DNA of 64,000 nt from Hyphomicrobium sp. (GTDB lineage Bacteria > Pseudomonadota > Alphaproteobacteria > Rhizobiales > Hyphomicrobiaceae): the NCBI GenBank assembly GCA_016793445.1, contig JAEUME010000016.1:124001-188000 (forward strand), given 5' to 3'. The notes below the pieces were generated by a model. It made no database searches. It had not been told where the DNA came from and was given only the letters and a program-made list of their open reading frames with translations. The position numbers and the translations under genes were made by a program. How positions within the stretch are numbered: the stretch's first letter is position 1; the number at the start of each line of letters is the position of its first letter. Below, one piece after another: positions 10,817-20,697 of this stretch.

Positions 10817-12112
10817 ATGCCGACCTCAGCCGAGCTTCACGTCCGCCGTCAGAATGCGGTAGCGCGCGGCATTGGCCACGCCACCGCAATCTACGCAAAG
10901 AAAGCCAGGAATGCCGAAATCTGGAGCGAGGATGGCAAGCGCTACATCGACTTCGGCGCCGGCATCGCGGTGGTCAACACCGGCCATCAGCATCCACGCG
11001 TCGTCGAGGCGATCAAGGCACAGCTTGAAGCCTTCACGCACGTCTGCTTTCAGGTGACGCCGCACGAGAACTACATCTCGCTCGCCGAACGCCTCAACAC
11101 CATTGCGCCGGTGCCGCAGCCCGCCAAAACCATGCTTGTATCGACCGGTGCGGAAGCGGTCGAGAACGCGATAAAGGTGGCACGCGCCTATACCGGCCGC
11201 TCGGGCGTGATCTCGTTCGGCGGCGGCTTTCACGGCCGCACCCACATGGGCATGGCGCTGACCGGCAAGGTCGTCCCCTACAAAAAAGGCTTCGGCCCAT
11301 TCCCGCCCGATATCCACCATGCGATGTTCCCCAACATCTATCACGGCGTGACGAGCGAGCAGAGCCTGGCAAGCCTCAAGCATCTGTTCAAGAGCACAAT
11401 CGACCCTACCAACGTGTCGGCCATCATCATTGAACCTGTCCAGGGCGAGGGCGGCTTCAACATCGCGCCGGTCGACTTTCTAAGATCGCTGCGCGCCCTG
11501 TGCGACGAGCATGGAATCCTGCTGATCGCCGATGAGATCCAGACAGGATTTGCGCGCACCGGCAAGATGTTCGCGCTCGAGCACGCAGGCATACGCGCCG
11601 ACGTGGTCACGATGGCCAAGGGCCTTGCGGGCGGCATGCCACTGGCTGCCATCGTCGGACGGGCCGACGTCATGGATGCAGCGCCCCCCGGCGGTCTTGG
11701 CGGAACTTACGCCGGCAATCCGGTCGCGTGCGCCGCCGCTCACGCGGTGATCGACGTCATAAAGGACGAGGACTTGTGCGGCCGCGCCAATGCCATCGGG
11801 TCCATCATCACGTCACGCCTGAAGCAGCTCAAGGAACGCTCGAACCTCAACTGCTTCGGAGATATTCGCGGACTGGGCGCCATGTGCGCGCTGGAACTCG
11901 TCAAAAATTCCGCCAGTAACGAGCCGGATGCGGGATTGACCGCCAACCTCCTCAAGGCCGCAAACGAGCGCGGGCTGATTTTGCTGTCATGCGGCACCTA
12001 CGGAAACGTCATTCGCTTCCTGGTGCCGCTCACCGCCAGCGATGCCTTGGTGGAGGAAGGGATGGACATTTTCGCCGAAAGCCTGATCGATGCGGTCAAT
12101 CGCACGGCCTGA
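10817..12112 (+). CDS. gabT: 4-aminobutyrate aminotransferase (possibly also 5-aminovalerate)
   Basis: A start at 10817 is preferred because GGAG (10807-10810) lies 6 bp upstream; the in-frame ATG at 10805 would itself be part of that site. The 431-residue class III aminotransferase has the PLP-phosphate motif STGAEAVENAIK near 109, Asp239 in LLIADEIQTGF and the PLP lysine K268 in TMAKGLAGG. GabT transfers the GABA amino group to 2-oxoglutarate, making succinate semialdehyde for GabD (3891). Homologues (DavT) also accept 5-aminovalerate, which would link it to the neighbouring glutaryl-CoA dehydrogenase. Confidence 0.9.
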   Translation: MPTSAELHVRRQNAVARGIGHATAIYAKKARNAEIWSEDGKRYIDFGAGIAVVNTGHQHPRVVEAIKAQLEAFTHVCFQVTPHENYISLAERLNTIAPVPQPAKTMLVSTGAEAVENAIKVARAYTGRSGVISFGGGFHGRTHMGMALTGKVVPYKKGFGPFPPDIHHAMFPNIYHGVTSEQSLASLKHLFKSTIDPTNVSAIIIEPVQGEGGFNIAPVDFLRSLRALCDEHGILLIADEIQTGFARTGKMFALEHAGIRADVVTMAKGLAGGMPLAAIVGRADVMDAAPPGGLGGTYAGNPVACAAAHAVIDVIKDEDLCGRANAIGSIITSRLKQLKERSNLNCFGDIRGLGAMCALELVKNSASNEPDAGLTANLLKAANERGLILLSCGTYGNVIRFLVPLTASDALVEEGMDIFAESLIDAVNRTA

Positions 12113-12196
12113 CGAGCGCACAACCGCTCGTCAGCGCGACGGCGGACACATAAGCCCTGTTTGAAGGACCGGACAAGCGAGCCGGGAGCATGACCC

Positions 12197-13516
12197 ATGA
12201 ACGTACATAGCAAGCCGAACGATCTGTCCGCTTTCTGGATGCCGTTTACCGCCAACCGGCAATTCAAGAAAGCGCCGCGCTTGTTCGTCGCCGCCAAGGA
12301 CATGCATTACGTCACGAACGACGGCCGCAAGGTGCTCGACGGGACCGCGGGGCTGTGGTGCGTCAACGCCGGACACTGCCGGCCGAAGATTGCGGACGCC
12401 GTCGCCAGACAAGCGGCGACGCTCGATTACGCCGGCACCTTCCAGATGGGCCATGACAAGGCGTTCGAAGCCGCGTCCTGTCTCGTCAACATCGCACCGA
12501 AGGGATTCGATCATGTCTTCTTCACCAATTCCGGCTCGGAGTCCGTCGAAACCGCGCTGAAGATGGCCATCGCCTATCATCGCGCAAAGGGTAACGCCAG
12601 CAAGGTGCGCCTCATCGGGCGCGAGCGCGGCTACCATGGCGTTAACTTCGGCGGCACATCGGTTGGCGGCATCTCCAACAACCGAAAGATGTTTGGCACG
12701 CTGCTTGGCGGTATCGATCATTTGCGCCATACGCACGACCTTACCCGCAATGCCTTTTCACGCGGACAACCCGCGCACGGCGCAGAACTGGCCGATGATC
12801 TCGAGCGGCTCGTTGCACTCCATGATGCCTCGACGATCGCGGCCTGCATCGTTGAACCCGTTGCCTGCTCGACCGGCGTGCTGATCCCGCCCAAAGGATA
12901 TCTGGAGCGGCTGGCCGCGATCTGCGCCAAGCACGATATTCTTTTGATCTTCGATGAAGTCATCACCGCATTCGGACGCCTGGGCGCGCCGTTCGGCACC
13001 GACTACTTCGGCGTGACGCCCGACATCATCACCACCGCAAAAGGCATCACGAATGGCGTCGTCCCGTTCGGCGCCGTATTCGTGACGAACAAGGTCTTCG
13101 ACGCCTTTATGCAGGGCCCGGAAGACGCGATCGACTTCTTCCATGGCTACACCTATTCGGGCCACCCGATGGCCGCGGCGGCCTGCATTGCGGCGATTGA
13201 CACCTACCAGGAAGAAGGCTTGCTCACGCGGGCTACTGAGCTTGCGCCCTATTGGGAAGAGCGGCTGCACGCCCTGAAAGGCCTTCCGCACGTCATCGAC
13301 TTGCGCAACATAGGTCTCATCGGTGCAATCGAGGTGGAGCCCATTCCGGGCCAGCCCGGTAAACGCGCCTACGATCTCTTCGTCAAGGCGTTCGAGAGTG
13401 GACTTCTGATCCGCCAGACGGGAGACATCATTGCCCTTTCTCCGCCGCTGATCATCTCGACGGATCAGATCGACCAGCTCTTCGACACCATGAGCAATGT
13501 GCTGAAGGCAGTCTGA
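12197..13516 (+). CDS. Beta-alanine:pyruvate-type omega-aminotransferase
   Basis: This 439-residue class III aminotransferase begins MNVHSKPNDLSAFWMPFTANRQF in outline, typical of omega-amino acid:pyruvate transaminases. It shows GLWCVNAGHCRPKI near residue 53, FFTNSGSESVETALK near 108, Asp253 in LIFDEVITAFGR and the PLP lysine K282 in TTAKGITNGVVP. The family converts beta-alanine and pyruvate to malonate semialdehyde and alanine; many members also accept diamines. The following mmsA gene encodes the enzyme that consumes malonate semialdehyde, strongly supporting the beta-alanine role. The alanine produced could be oxidised by Ald, encoded at 15750-16871. Confidence 0.87.
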   Translation: MNVHSKPNDLSAFWMPFTANRQFKKAPRLFVAAKDMHYVTNDGRKVLDGTAGLWCVNAGHCRPKIADAVARQAATLDYAGTFQMGHDKAFEAASCLVNIAPKGFDHVFFTNSGSESVETALKMAIAYHRAKGNASKVRLIGRERGYHGVNFGGTSVGGISNNRKMFGTLLGGIDHLRHTHDLTRNAFSRGQPAHGAELADDLERLVALHDASTIAACIVEPVACSTGVLIPPKGYLERLAAICAKHDILLIFDEVITAFGRLGAPFGTDYFGVTPDIITTAKGITNGVVPFGAVFVTNKVFDAFMQGPEDAIDFFHGYTYSGHPMAAAACIAAIDTYQEEGLLTRATELAPYWEERLHALKGLPHVIDLRNIGLIGAIEVEPIPGQPGKRAYDLFVKAFESGLLIRQTGDIIALSPPLIISTDQIDQLFDTMSNVLKAV

Positions 13517-13552
13517 GCGCGCAAAGACACACAACAACGAGACCCAAGAACA

Positions 13553-15049
13553 ATGGAAACCATTCAGAACGGCATCGGCGGACGCAAGATTACGTCGGTC
13601 TCCCAGCGCTTCTCTCCGGTCTTTAATCCGGCCACCGGCGAGGAGATAGCACGCCTCCCGCTGTCGCAAGCCGCAGAAGTGAACGCCGCCGTCGAGACAG
13701 CCAAGAAGGCGGCCACGACCTGGGGCACGACACCGCCGACCAAGCGCGTCAAGCCGATGTTCAAATTCAAGGAACTCCTGGAGAAGAACGCCGACAAGAT
13801 CGCGCGCGCCATTTCGGCCGAGCACGGCAAAACGCATGCCGATGCGCTCGGCGAGCTTCAGCGCGGCATCGACGTGGTCGATTTCGCCTGTGGCATTCCG
13901 CATCTTCTGAAAGGCGAGTTCTCGCGCAATGTCGGCCCGGACATCGATTCATGGTCGGATCATCAGCCGCTCGGTGTCGTCGCCGGCATCACGCCGTTCA
14001 ACTTTCCTGCCATGGTGCCGATGTGGATGTATCCTGTTGCGGTTGCCTGCGGAAATACGTTCATCCTGAAGCCATCCGAGCGCGACCCTTCCGCCGTGAT
14101 GCTGGCCTGGGAGCTGTTCCAGGAAGCGGGCTTCCCTGACGGCGTGCTCAACGTGGTTCATGGCGACAAGGCGGCGGTCGACGCGATCCTCGATCACCCC
14201 GGCATCGCAGCGGTCTCGTTCGTGGGCTCGACTCCCATCGCGCAATACGTCTACGCGCGCGGAACGGCCGCCGGCAAACGCGTGCAGGCGCTCGGCGGCG
14301 CCAAGAACCACATGATTGTGATGCCCGACGCCGACATGGACCAAGCGGTCGACGCGCTTATGGGCGCAGGCTACGGCTCGGCGGGCGAGCGCTGCATGGC
14401 GATCTCCGTTGCCGTTCCTGTCGGCGAAAGGACCGCCGACCGGCTGGTCGAGGCGCTGGCCCCCAAGGTGCGCGCGCTCAAGGTCGGCCCTGCGACCGAT
14501 TCCGACAGCGAGATGGGGCCCGTTGTCACCGCGCAAGCCAAGCAGCGCATCACGCAGCTGATCGACTCAGGCGTGGAGGAAGGCGCGGACCTCGTGGTCG
14601 ATGGACGCGGCTTCAAGCTGCAAGGCTATGAGAACGGCTTCTTCCTCGGCGGAACACTGTTCGACCGCGTGACCAAGGACATGGAGATCTACAAGCAGGA
14701 GATCTTCGGTCCGGTGCTGTCGGTCGTGCGCACGGGCTCCTATGACGAGGCGGCGCATCTCATCAACAGCCACGAGTACGGCAACGGCACTGCCATCTTC
14801 ACGCGTGACGGAGATGCCGCACGCGCCTTCGCCGACCGCATCGAGGTCGGCATGGTCGGCATCAACGTGCCGATCCCGGTGCCAGTCGCCTATCACTCGT
14901 TCGGCGGCTGGAAGCGGTCTCTGTTTGGAGATCACGCAGTCTATGGTCCTGAAGGCGTGCGCTTCTACACGCGCCTCAAGACCGTCACCGCGCGCTGGCC
15001 AACCGGCATCCGCAAGGGCGCTGAATTCAACTTCCCAAGCATGAAGTAG
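13553..15049 (+). CDS. mmsA: Methylmalonate/malonate-semialdehyde dehydrogenase (CoA-acylating)
   Basis: A 498-residue ALDH-superfamily enzyme. The catalytic cysteine is Cys281 in [10 protein letters not shown], and [15 protein letters not shown] forms the NAD site. At the place where hydrolytic ALDHs have the general base Glu (LELGG) it has [10 protein letters not shown]; this loss is normal for CoA-dependent MmsA and explains acyl transfer to CoA rather than hydrolysis. It converts malonate semialdehyde to acetyl-CoA and methylmalonate semialdehyde to propionyl-CoA. Located 36 bp after the omega-aminotransferase, it completes a beta-alanine to acetyl-CoA branch. Valine and myo-inositol degradation are alternative roles, but no partners for these are seen here. 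Confidence 0.92.
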   Translation: METIQNGIGGRKITSVSQRFSPVFNPATGEEIARLPLSQAAEVNAAVETAKKAATTWGTTPPTKRVKPMFKFKELLEKNADKIARAISAEHGKTHADALGELQRGIDVVDFACGIPHLLKGEFSRNVGPDIDSWSDHQPLGVVAGITPFNFPAMVPMWMYPVAVACGNTFILKPSERDPSAVMLAWELFQEAGFPDGVLNVVHGDKAAVDAILDHPGIAAVSFVGSTPIAQYVYARGTAAGKRVQALGGAKNHMIVMPDADMDQAVDALMGAGYGSAGERCMAISVAVPVGERTADRLVEALAPKVRALKVGPATDSDSEMGPVVTAQAKQRITQLIDSGVEEGADLVVDGRGFKLQGYENGFFLGGTLFDRVTKDMEIYKQEIFGPVLSVVRTGSYDEAAHLINSHEYGNGTAIFTRDGDAARAFADRIEVGMVGINVPIPVPVAYHSFGGWKRSLFGDHAVYGPEGVRFYTRLKTVTARWPTGIRKGAEFNFPSMK

Positions 15050-15225
15050 GCGGCAGATAGGCGGCCAACGACAAAGATAATGATGTAGGCCGCAGTCCTT
15101 GCAACCTCCGGAGGGGGCAAACCGTTGTGATTGGTGCGCCGTTGGCGGCAAGCCGCGGCTAATGTAATATATTCGAGCCACGCCAGACAGTTCGCCCGGC
15201 AGCCTTTGTGCAAGGAGCACTTATC

Positions 15226-15597
15226 ATGGCGGCTATAGCCAAACTGATCACCCGCACGCGCTCCTCGATTGCAGAGCGCTATATGCGCGTGCCCAAGCTC
15301 TTGCGTTTCCTCGGGGAACATCTGGCGTTCGGCGTAGCCGTTGGCATCGCATTCGCTGCGCTGGTGCTGATGTCGAACATCTCGGGCATAAAAAATCTCA
15401 TCGAAGATTCAGAGAATCCCTATCTTGCCGTGGCGCTTCTCTACGCCATGAACGCACTCACGTTCGCGAGCCTCTCCATGGGTATCGCCGTGATGACGCT
15501 GCCAATGGACGCCCCATGCGATATGCGTGACCCGGAAGATCCCGGCGATGCCGACGGCGAGGGTGGCGAGAACGACGATGCCGCCGACAAGTCATGA
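15226..15597 (+). CDS. Small membrane protein of unknown function with acidic tail
   Basis: The ATG at 15226 is preferred over an in-frame GTG at 15208 because AAGGAG (15212-15217) lies 8 bp upstream. The 123-residue product is not recognised. It has a basic N-terminus (KLITRTRSSIAERY), two hydrophobic segments (about residues 35-54, LAFGVAVGIAFAALVLM; and 68-92, YLAVALLYAMNALTF), and an Asp/Glu/Gly-rich C-terminus (DPEDPGDADGEGGENDD). This predicts a two-span inner-membrane protein with both ends on one side. A 176-bp gap separates it from mmsA, so it may have its own promoter. No function is proposed. Confidence 0.65.
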   Translation: MAAIAKLITRTRSSIAERYMRVPKLLRFLGEHLAFGVAVGIAFAALVLMSNISGIKNLIEDSENPYLAVALLYAMNALTFASLSMGIAVMTLPMDAPCDMRDPEDPGDADGEGGENDDAADKS

Positions 15598-15660
15598 ACC
15601 ACAGGCCTGACTTGTTGTCTCGCGCCGCTTTCAGGCCGGCGCACAATACAGAACAAAAAG

Positions 15661-15692
15661 GCTGGCCCGCTTCGATTGTGAAGCGGGCCAGC
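15661..15692 (-). terminator. Rho-independent terminator between the small membrane protein gene and ald
   Basis: A perfect 13-bp inverted repeat (GCTGGCCCGCTTC at 15661-15673 and its complement at 15680-15692) encloses the 6-base loop GATTGT. Read on the minus strand the stem is followed by CTTTTTGTT, a good U-tract for ending ald transcription. The plus-strand side is followed by TCTTCTTGT, so it may also stop the convergent plus-strand gene less efficiently. Confidence 0.85.
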
Positions 15693-15749
15693 TCTTCTTG
15701 TGGCGCCCCGGAGGGGAAGGGGCGCGCACGGGGGGTTCGTTATAGGGCG

Positions 15750-16871
<1,122 letters not shown>

Positions 16872-16972
16872 GTGCGCATCTCCTGGTTAGCCTTGGTGGT
16901 GCAACGCATAGCCCGTCTGAGTTGATGCAGATCATCTCCCATTCCACAGTTTTGGACACAGCGAATATCGTT

Positions 16973-17010
16973 GCCATATGGCCACAAAACGCATATTATC
17001 TGCGATAATA
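16973..17010. promoter_or_regulatory. Palindromic operator region between ald and the Lrp regulator gene
   Basis: The 167-bp divergent gap contains two perfect palindromes: GCCATATGGC at 16973-16982, and TATTATC-TGC-GATAATA at 16994-17010 (7-bp arms, 3-bp spacer). The second has the size and AT-rich form of Lrp/AsnC sites and lies 28 bp before the proposed regulator start and about 120 bp from the ald start. Sites on one helical side could allow wrapping by an octameric regulator. Binding by the adjacent protein is inferred. Confidence 0.55.
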
Positions 17011-17038
17011 GATGTATTTGAGATGGTTTTATGCGCCG

Positions 17039-17509
17039 ATGGCTTTGGATGCGCTAGATAAGGCGATTCTCAATGCTCTGTTGAAAGATGCGCGGCAGTC
17101 GCAGGTCCAGCTCGCTGAAAGAATTCCGCTGTCACCCACCGCCATCGCGCGGCGGATCAAAGCGCTCGAGCAGGATGGCGTGATCGAGGGCTACAACACC
17201 CGACTCAATCGCGATGCCTTGGGACTGCACATGACCGCGTTCATCCAGATCGCATTGAAAAGTCAGAATGAAGAGCTTTTGGCAGCGTTCGAAAAGGCCG
17301 CACTGGCGGCGCCTAATATTGTGTCGTGCCATCTCATGTCGGGGGATGACGACTATCTGCTTACGGTCCTGGCGCGGGACTTGGCGGATTTCGAGCGCAT
17401 CCATAAGGAGCAATTGTCCCGCCTTCCTGGGGTGGCAAGACTCAAATCCAGCTTCTCCCTCCGCGAAGTTGCAAGCAGGTCACTTCCTGCCAACATCCTC
17501 ACCCGCTGA
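17039..17509 (+). CDS. Lrp/AsnC family transcriptional regulator
   Basis: The ATG at 17039 yields 156 residues beginning MALDALDKAIL, the canonical Lrp start; an in-frame ATG at 17012 would add nine atypical residues and overlaps the operator region. The N-terminal helix-turn-helix is in VQLAERIPLSPTAIARRIKALEQDGVI in outline (residues about 22-48), followed by a RAM ligand-binding domain with VSCHLMSGDDDYLLTV. By analogy with AldR/Lrp it is expected to sense an amino acid, probably alanine, and to control the divergent ald gene and itself. This is inferred from position. Confidence 0.88.
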   Translation: MALDALDKAILNALLKDARQSQVQLAERIPLSPTAIARRIKALEQDGVIEGYNTRLNRDALGLHMTAFIQIALKSQNEELLAAFEKAALAAPNIVSCHLMSGDDDYLLTVLARDLADFERIHKEQLSRLPGVARLKSSFSLREVASRSLPANILTR

Positions 17510-17724
17510 AAGAGCCCAAAAGTTAAGCAAGCAGTAACCAACCAGTGCAGGAAACGCGTGCAGCGTAACCATTATGCCACGTTGAGATACAAGTACCGCT
17601 GTATATCCCAAGAAACGCTTGAGTGATCGGTCACAATTCTGGTTCCCTACGAACACCGCGAACGAAAGAGTCGGGCCTCGGTCCACTCGTTCGCCTAGAT
17701 TTCAAGGGACGGGGGTCCATCACT

Positions 17725-18483
17725 ATGAACAAGTTCATGAAGCTCGCCGGCGTTGCTGCCTTGGCAAGCGCAGCATTTGCAGGGGCGGCGAACGCAGAAG
17801 ACCGCGAATTCGCTTGGTCGATGACGGTTGGCGGTACCAGCGATTACATCTTCCGTGGCTTCTCGCAGACCGCAGAGGATCCGGCGTTCCAGATGTCGCT
17901 CGATGCCACTTACGGCATATTCTATGCTGGTATTTGGGGCTCCAACATCGATTTCGACGCCGCCAATGGCTTCAATGAGAAGGCCGAAATTGACTTCTAT
18001 GCCGGCATCACGCCAACCATGGGCCCCGTCACATTCGATCTCGGTGTCCTCTATTATTGGTATCCTGGCTTCAATGATGGCGTGCTGGGCGCCGAAGCCG
18101 ACTACGTTGAACTCAAGGCTGGTGCGAAAGGCACGGTCGCAGAGAAGCTGGCACTCGCTGGCTACGTCTACTGGACTCCCGATAACTTCGGAGAAACCGG
18201 AAGTGTCGTGACGCTTGAAGGTTCGGCCAATTACACACTTCCAGAGGTTTGGAAGTTCACGCCTACGATTGGCGGTACGGTCGGTACCGCTTTAGCCGAA
18301 AATGACATCTTCGGGGGCGGCGACAACTACGTTTACTGGAACGCCGGTTTGGCGCTAGCGATCGAGAAAATCACCTTCGACTTCCGCTATTGGGATACCG
18401 ACCTCGACGACGCAACCTGCGGAGGCACGTCCTTCCAGTGCGACGAGCGCTTCGTGTTCTCCACCAAGATCACGCTGCCCTAA
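17725..18483 (+). CDS. TorF-family putative outer-membrane porin
   Basis: The ATG at 17725 begins a 252-residue protein with a clear Sec signal: MNKFMKLAGVAALASAAFAG, cleaved after ANA at residue 24. The mature part has alternating aromatic strands (SDYIFRGFSQT, IDFYAGITPTMGPVTFDLG, YYWYPGFND) and ends with FSTKITLP, as in the TorF/Gcw_chp beta-barrel family. Two late cysteines (C236 and C243 approximately) could form a loop disulfide. The substrate is unknown. Upstream, 17510-17724, no clear promoter was recognised. The adjacent minus-strand polyamine transport operon is convergent, sharing a terminator, so co-regulation is not implied. Confidence 0.75.
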   Translation: MNKFMKLAGVAALASAAFAGAANAEDREFAWSMTVGGTSDYIFRGFSQTAEDPAFQMSLDATYGIFYAGIWGSNIDFDAANGFNEKAEIDFYAGITPTMGPVTFDLGVLYYWYPGFNDGVLGAEADYVELKAGAKGTVAEKLALAGYVYWTPDNFGETGSVVTLEGSANYTLPEVWKFTPTIGGTVGTALAENDIFGGGDNYVYWNAGLALAIEKITFDFRYWDTDLDDATCGGTSFQCDERFVFSTKITLP

Positions 18484-18513
18484 TAGCCATCTCCCATCCG
18501 GAGCAGCATATTT

Positions 18514-18545
18514 AAAACCGGGACCTCATGGTCCCGGTTTTTTTT
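18514..18545. terminator. Bidirectional rho-independent terminator
   Basis: A perfect 12-bp stem, AAAACCGGGACC (18514-18525) and GGTCCCGGTTTT (18530-18541), encloses the loop TCAT and runs into further T residues to 18545. The flanking A and T tracts make it functional on both strands, so it can serve both the porin gene and the convergent puuB transport operon. Confidence 0.95.
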
Positions 18546-18588
18546 GTTTGCCGATGTTGCATTGAAAGGCGGCCAGCGGCCGGAGGTC

Positions 18589-19863
18589 TCAGAGCAGATC
18601 GCGCAGCCGGTAATAGAGCATCCCCAGCGCCAGCATCTGGTTGCCCATCCAACGCCCGACGGGCAGGCGAACATGGCGGATCTTTTCGAACAGATCGAAC
18701 TTCTCCATTGTTCCGGCGATCGCATCGCACACGATCTCCGCCGCCAAGTGCGTGGTGTTGACACCGTGTCCGCAGTAACCCTGCAGATAATAGACGTTTG
18801 GCTCCAGCCGGCCGATTGCCGGAACACGCGTCAGGACGATTCCGATTCGGCCGCCCCAGGCAAAATCGATTCGCTTGTCTGCCAAAGCCGGAAAGATTTC
18901 CACAAGCCGCGGTCGCAGCGAGGCGCGCAAATCCGCGGGATCACGGTTGGAATAGTTGCAGCGGCCTCCAAAGAGGAGGCGCCGGTCAGCCGACATGCGG
19001 AAATAGTCGAGCACGATATTGCTATCGGCAACCGCCAGATCCTGAGGATTGATGGCCTGCGCCGTCGCCTCGTCCAGAGGCTCGGTCGCGATGATGTAGC
19101 TTCCGGTCGGAAACGTGAGGCCCCGCAGAGGGCCGCGCTGAAATTGGTGCTCGGTGCTTCCCGCAAGGATCACGCTTGCCGCTTTGATTCGTGCCTGGGC
19201 AGTCGTCACAAAGCACGGAGATCCGCCCTTGATTTCCAGGACTTGGCTGTCCTCGAAGATCTTGACGCCCAACGATGCAGCGGCGCGGGCTTCGCCGTGG
19301 CAAAGATTGAGCGGGTGCAGGTGCCCGCTGCGCCGGTCGATATACCCGCCATGATAGATTTTGGTGCCGAGCACATGGGCCATTTCGTGGGGCTCGACAA
19401 TCTCAAGCCCGGCGCCGTCGCCTTCCGCCTGGCGGCGCTCGACGTAATCGCGCAGGTGCGGCATGTGCTTTTCGCGCGCGGCTGCCTCCATCCATCCATG
19501 CTTGAGGTCGCACGCGATGCCATATTTGGCGACGCGGCCCTCGATGATCTCATGGCCGCGATAGCGGATGGCGCGCAGCAGTTCCCGCCCCTGGGCGCCA
19601 AGCTGGCGCTCGATGTTGTGCTCGCCTGAGATCCCCGCGATCATCTGGCCGCCGTTTCTGCCCGAAGCGCCCCACCCGATGCGGTTGGCTTCCAGCAGCA
19701 CAACGGAGTAGCCGCGCTCGGCCAGCGTCAGCGCCGCCGAGATCCCGGAGAAGCCACCGCCCACCACGCAGACGTCGGCCGTCATCTCTCCTTGAGCCCG
19801 AGGATAGCGCGCACCATCGTTCGCGGTGGCGGCATAGTAGGATTTGACGTGATCTTCGCCCAT
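18589..19863 (-). CDS. puuB: Gamma-glutamylputrescine oxidoreductase (FAD-dependent)
   Basis: A 424-residue DAO-family flavoprotein. The FAD-binding motif VCVVGGGFSGISAA starts at about residue 31, followed by LLEANRIGWGASGRNGGQ, which is typical of PuuB/OrdL proteins. The C-terminal FAD contact is in GYCGHGVNTTHLAAE. PuuB oxidises gamma-glutamylputrescine to the gamma-glutamylated aldehyde with release of ammonia and H2O2. It is the last gene of a minus-strand operon with a polyamine transporter, 9 bp after the PotI-type permease, and supplies the step missing from the cluster at 1-5342. Its aldehyde product would feed the PuuC-like enzyme at 2383. Confidence 0.88.
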   Translation of the reverse strand: MGEDHVKSYYAATANDGARYPRAQGEMTADVCVVGGGFSGISAALTLAERGYSVVLLEANRIGWGASGRNGGQMIAGISGEHNIERQLGAQGRELLRAIRYRGHEIIEGRVAKYGIACDLKHGWMEAAAREKHMPHLRDYVERRQAEGDGAGLEIVEPHEMAHVLGTKIYHGGYIDRRSGHLHPLNLCHGEARAAASLGVKIFEDSQVLEIKGGSPCFVTTAQARIKAASVILAGSTEHQFQRGPLRGLTFPTGSYIIATEPLDEATAQAINPQDLAVADSNIVLDYFRMSADRRLLFGGRCNYSNRDPADLRASLRPRLVEIFPALADKRIDFAWGGRIGIVLTRVPAIGRLEPNVYYLQGYCGHGVNTTHLAAEIVCDAIAGTMEKFDLFEKIRHVRLPVGRWMGNQMLALGMLYYRLRDLL

Positions 19864-19872
19864 TGAAGTTGA

Positions 19873-20697
19873 TCAGCCCGCGCCGGCATCCACCGCGCGC
19901 GTCTCCTTCTCCTGCCGGATCGCCTGACGCTTGCTGGCGATGGAAGCAAGTAGAACACCGATCGCGACGAGCGCGATCATGATGGTCGAAACCGCATTGA
20001 TTTCCGGCGTCACGCCCAGACGCACCTGCGAGTAGATCTTGATCGGCAAGGTTGTTGCGCCGGGTCCCGTGGTGAAGCTCGCGATCACCAGATCGTCGAG
20101 CGAGAGCGTAAAGGACAAAAGCCAGGCGGAAATGACGGCCGGAGCAATGATCGGCAGAGTCACTTGGAAGAATGTCTTCACGGGCGTCGCGCCCAGATCC
20201 ATGGCGGCTTCTTCCACCGACTTGTCGAAATCGAGCAGCCGGGACTGGACGACGACGGCCGCAAAGCACATGGAAAAGGTCGCGTGCGCGATGATCACCG
20301 TCCAGAACCCGCGATCGAAATTGAGCGCCACGAACAACAACAAAAGCGACAAGCCCGTAATAACCTCGGGCATGACGAGAGGCGCGAACACCAGACCTGA
20401 AAACAACGTGCGTCCTCGAAAGCGGCCCATGCGCGCCAATACGATTGCTGCCAGCGTGCCCAGAATGGTGGCAATCGTCGCCGAGACGAGCCCGACGCGC
20501 AGCGTTACCCAGGCCGCGTCGATCAGAGCCTGGTTGTCCAGAAGGCCCGCATACCACTTCGTCGACCACCCGCCCCACACCGTGACGAGCTTGCTCTCGT
20601 TGAAGGAGTAGATGATGAGCAGCAGGATCGGCACATAGAGAAAGGCAAAGCCGAGCACGATCGAGGTGATGTTGAACCAGGAAAAGCGCGTGTTCAT
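19873..20697 (-). CDS. potI: Polyamine ABC transporter permease (PotC/PotI family), second system
   Basis: The start at 20697 overlaps the stop of the preceding permease gene by 4 bp (ATGA) and gives 274 residues; a longer frame to 20799 is out of phase with that coupling. There is an N-terminal span (IVLGFAFLYVPILLLII) and further membrane segments. The EAA loop reads EEAAMDLGATPVKTFFQV, and SFTLSLDDLVIASFTTGP is the PotC/PotI signature. It forms the permease heterodimer with the upstream gene product. The system duplicates the one at 5410-9568 but is about as divergent from it as separate subfamilies. Confidence 0.88.
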   Translation of the reverse strand: MNTRFSWFNITSIVLGFAFLYVPILLLIIYSFNESKLVTVWGGWSTKWYAGLLDNQALIDAAWVTLRVGLVSATIATILGTLAAIVLARMGRFRGRTLFSGLVFAPLVMPEVITGLSLLLLFVALNFDRGFWTVIIAHATFSMCFAAVVVQSRLLDFDKSVEEAAMDLGATPVKTFFQVTLPIIAPAVISAWLLSFTLSLDDLVIASFTTGPGATTLPIKIYSQVRLGVTPEINAVSTIMIALVAIGVLLASIASKRQAIRQEKETRAVDAGAG

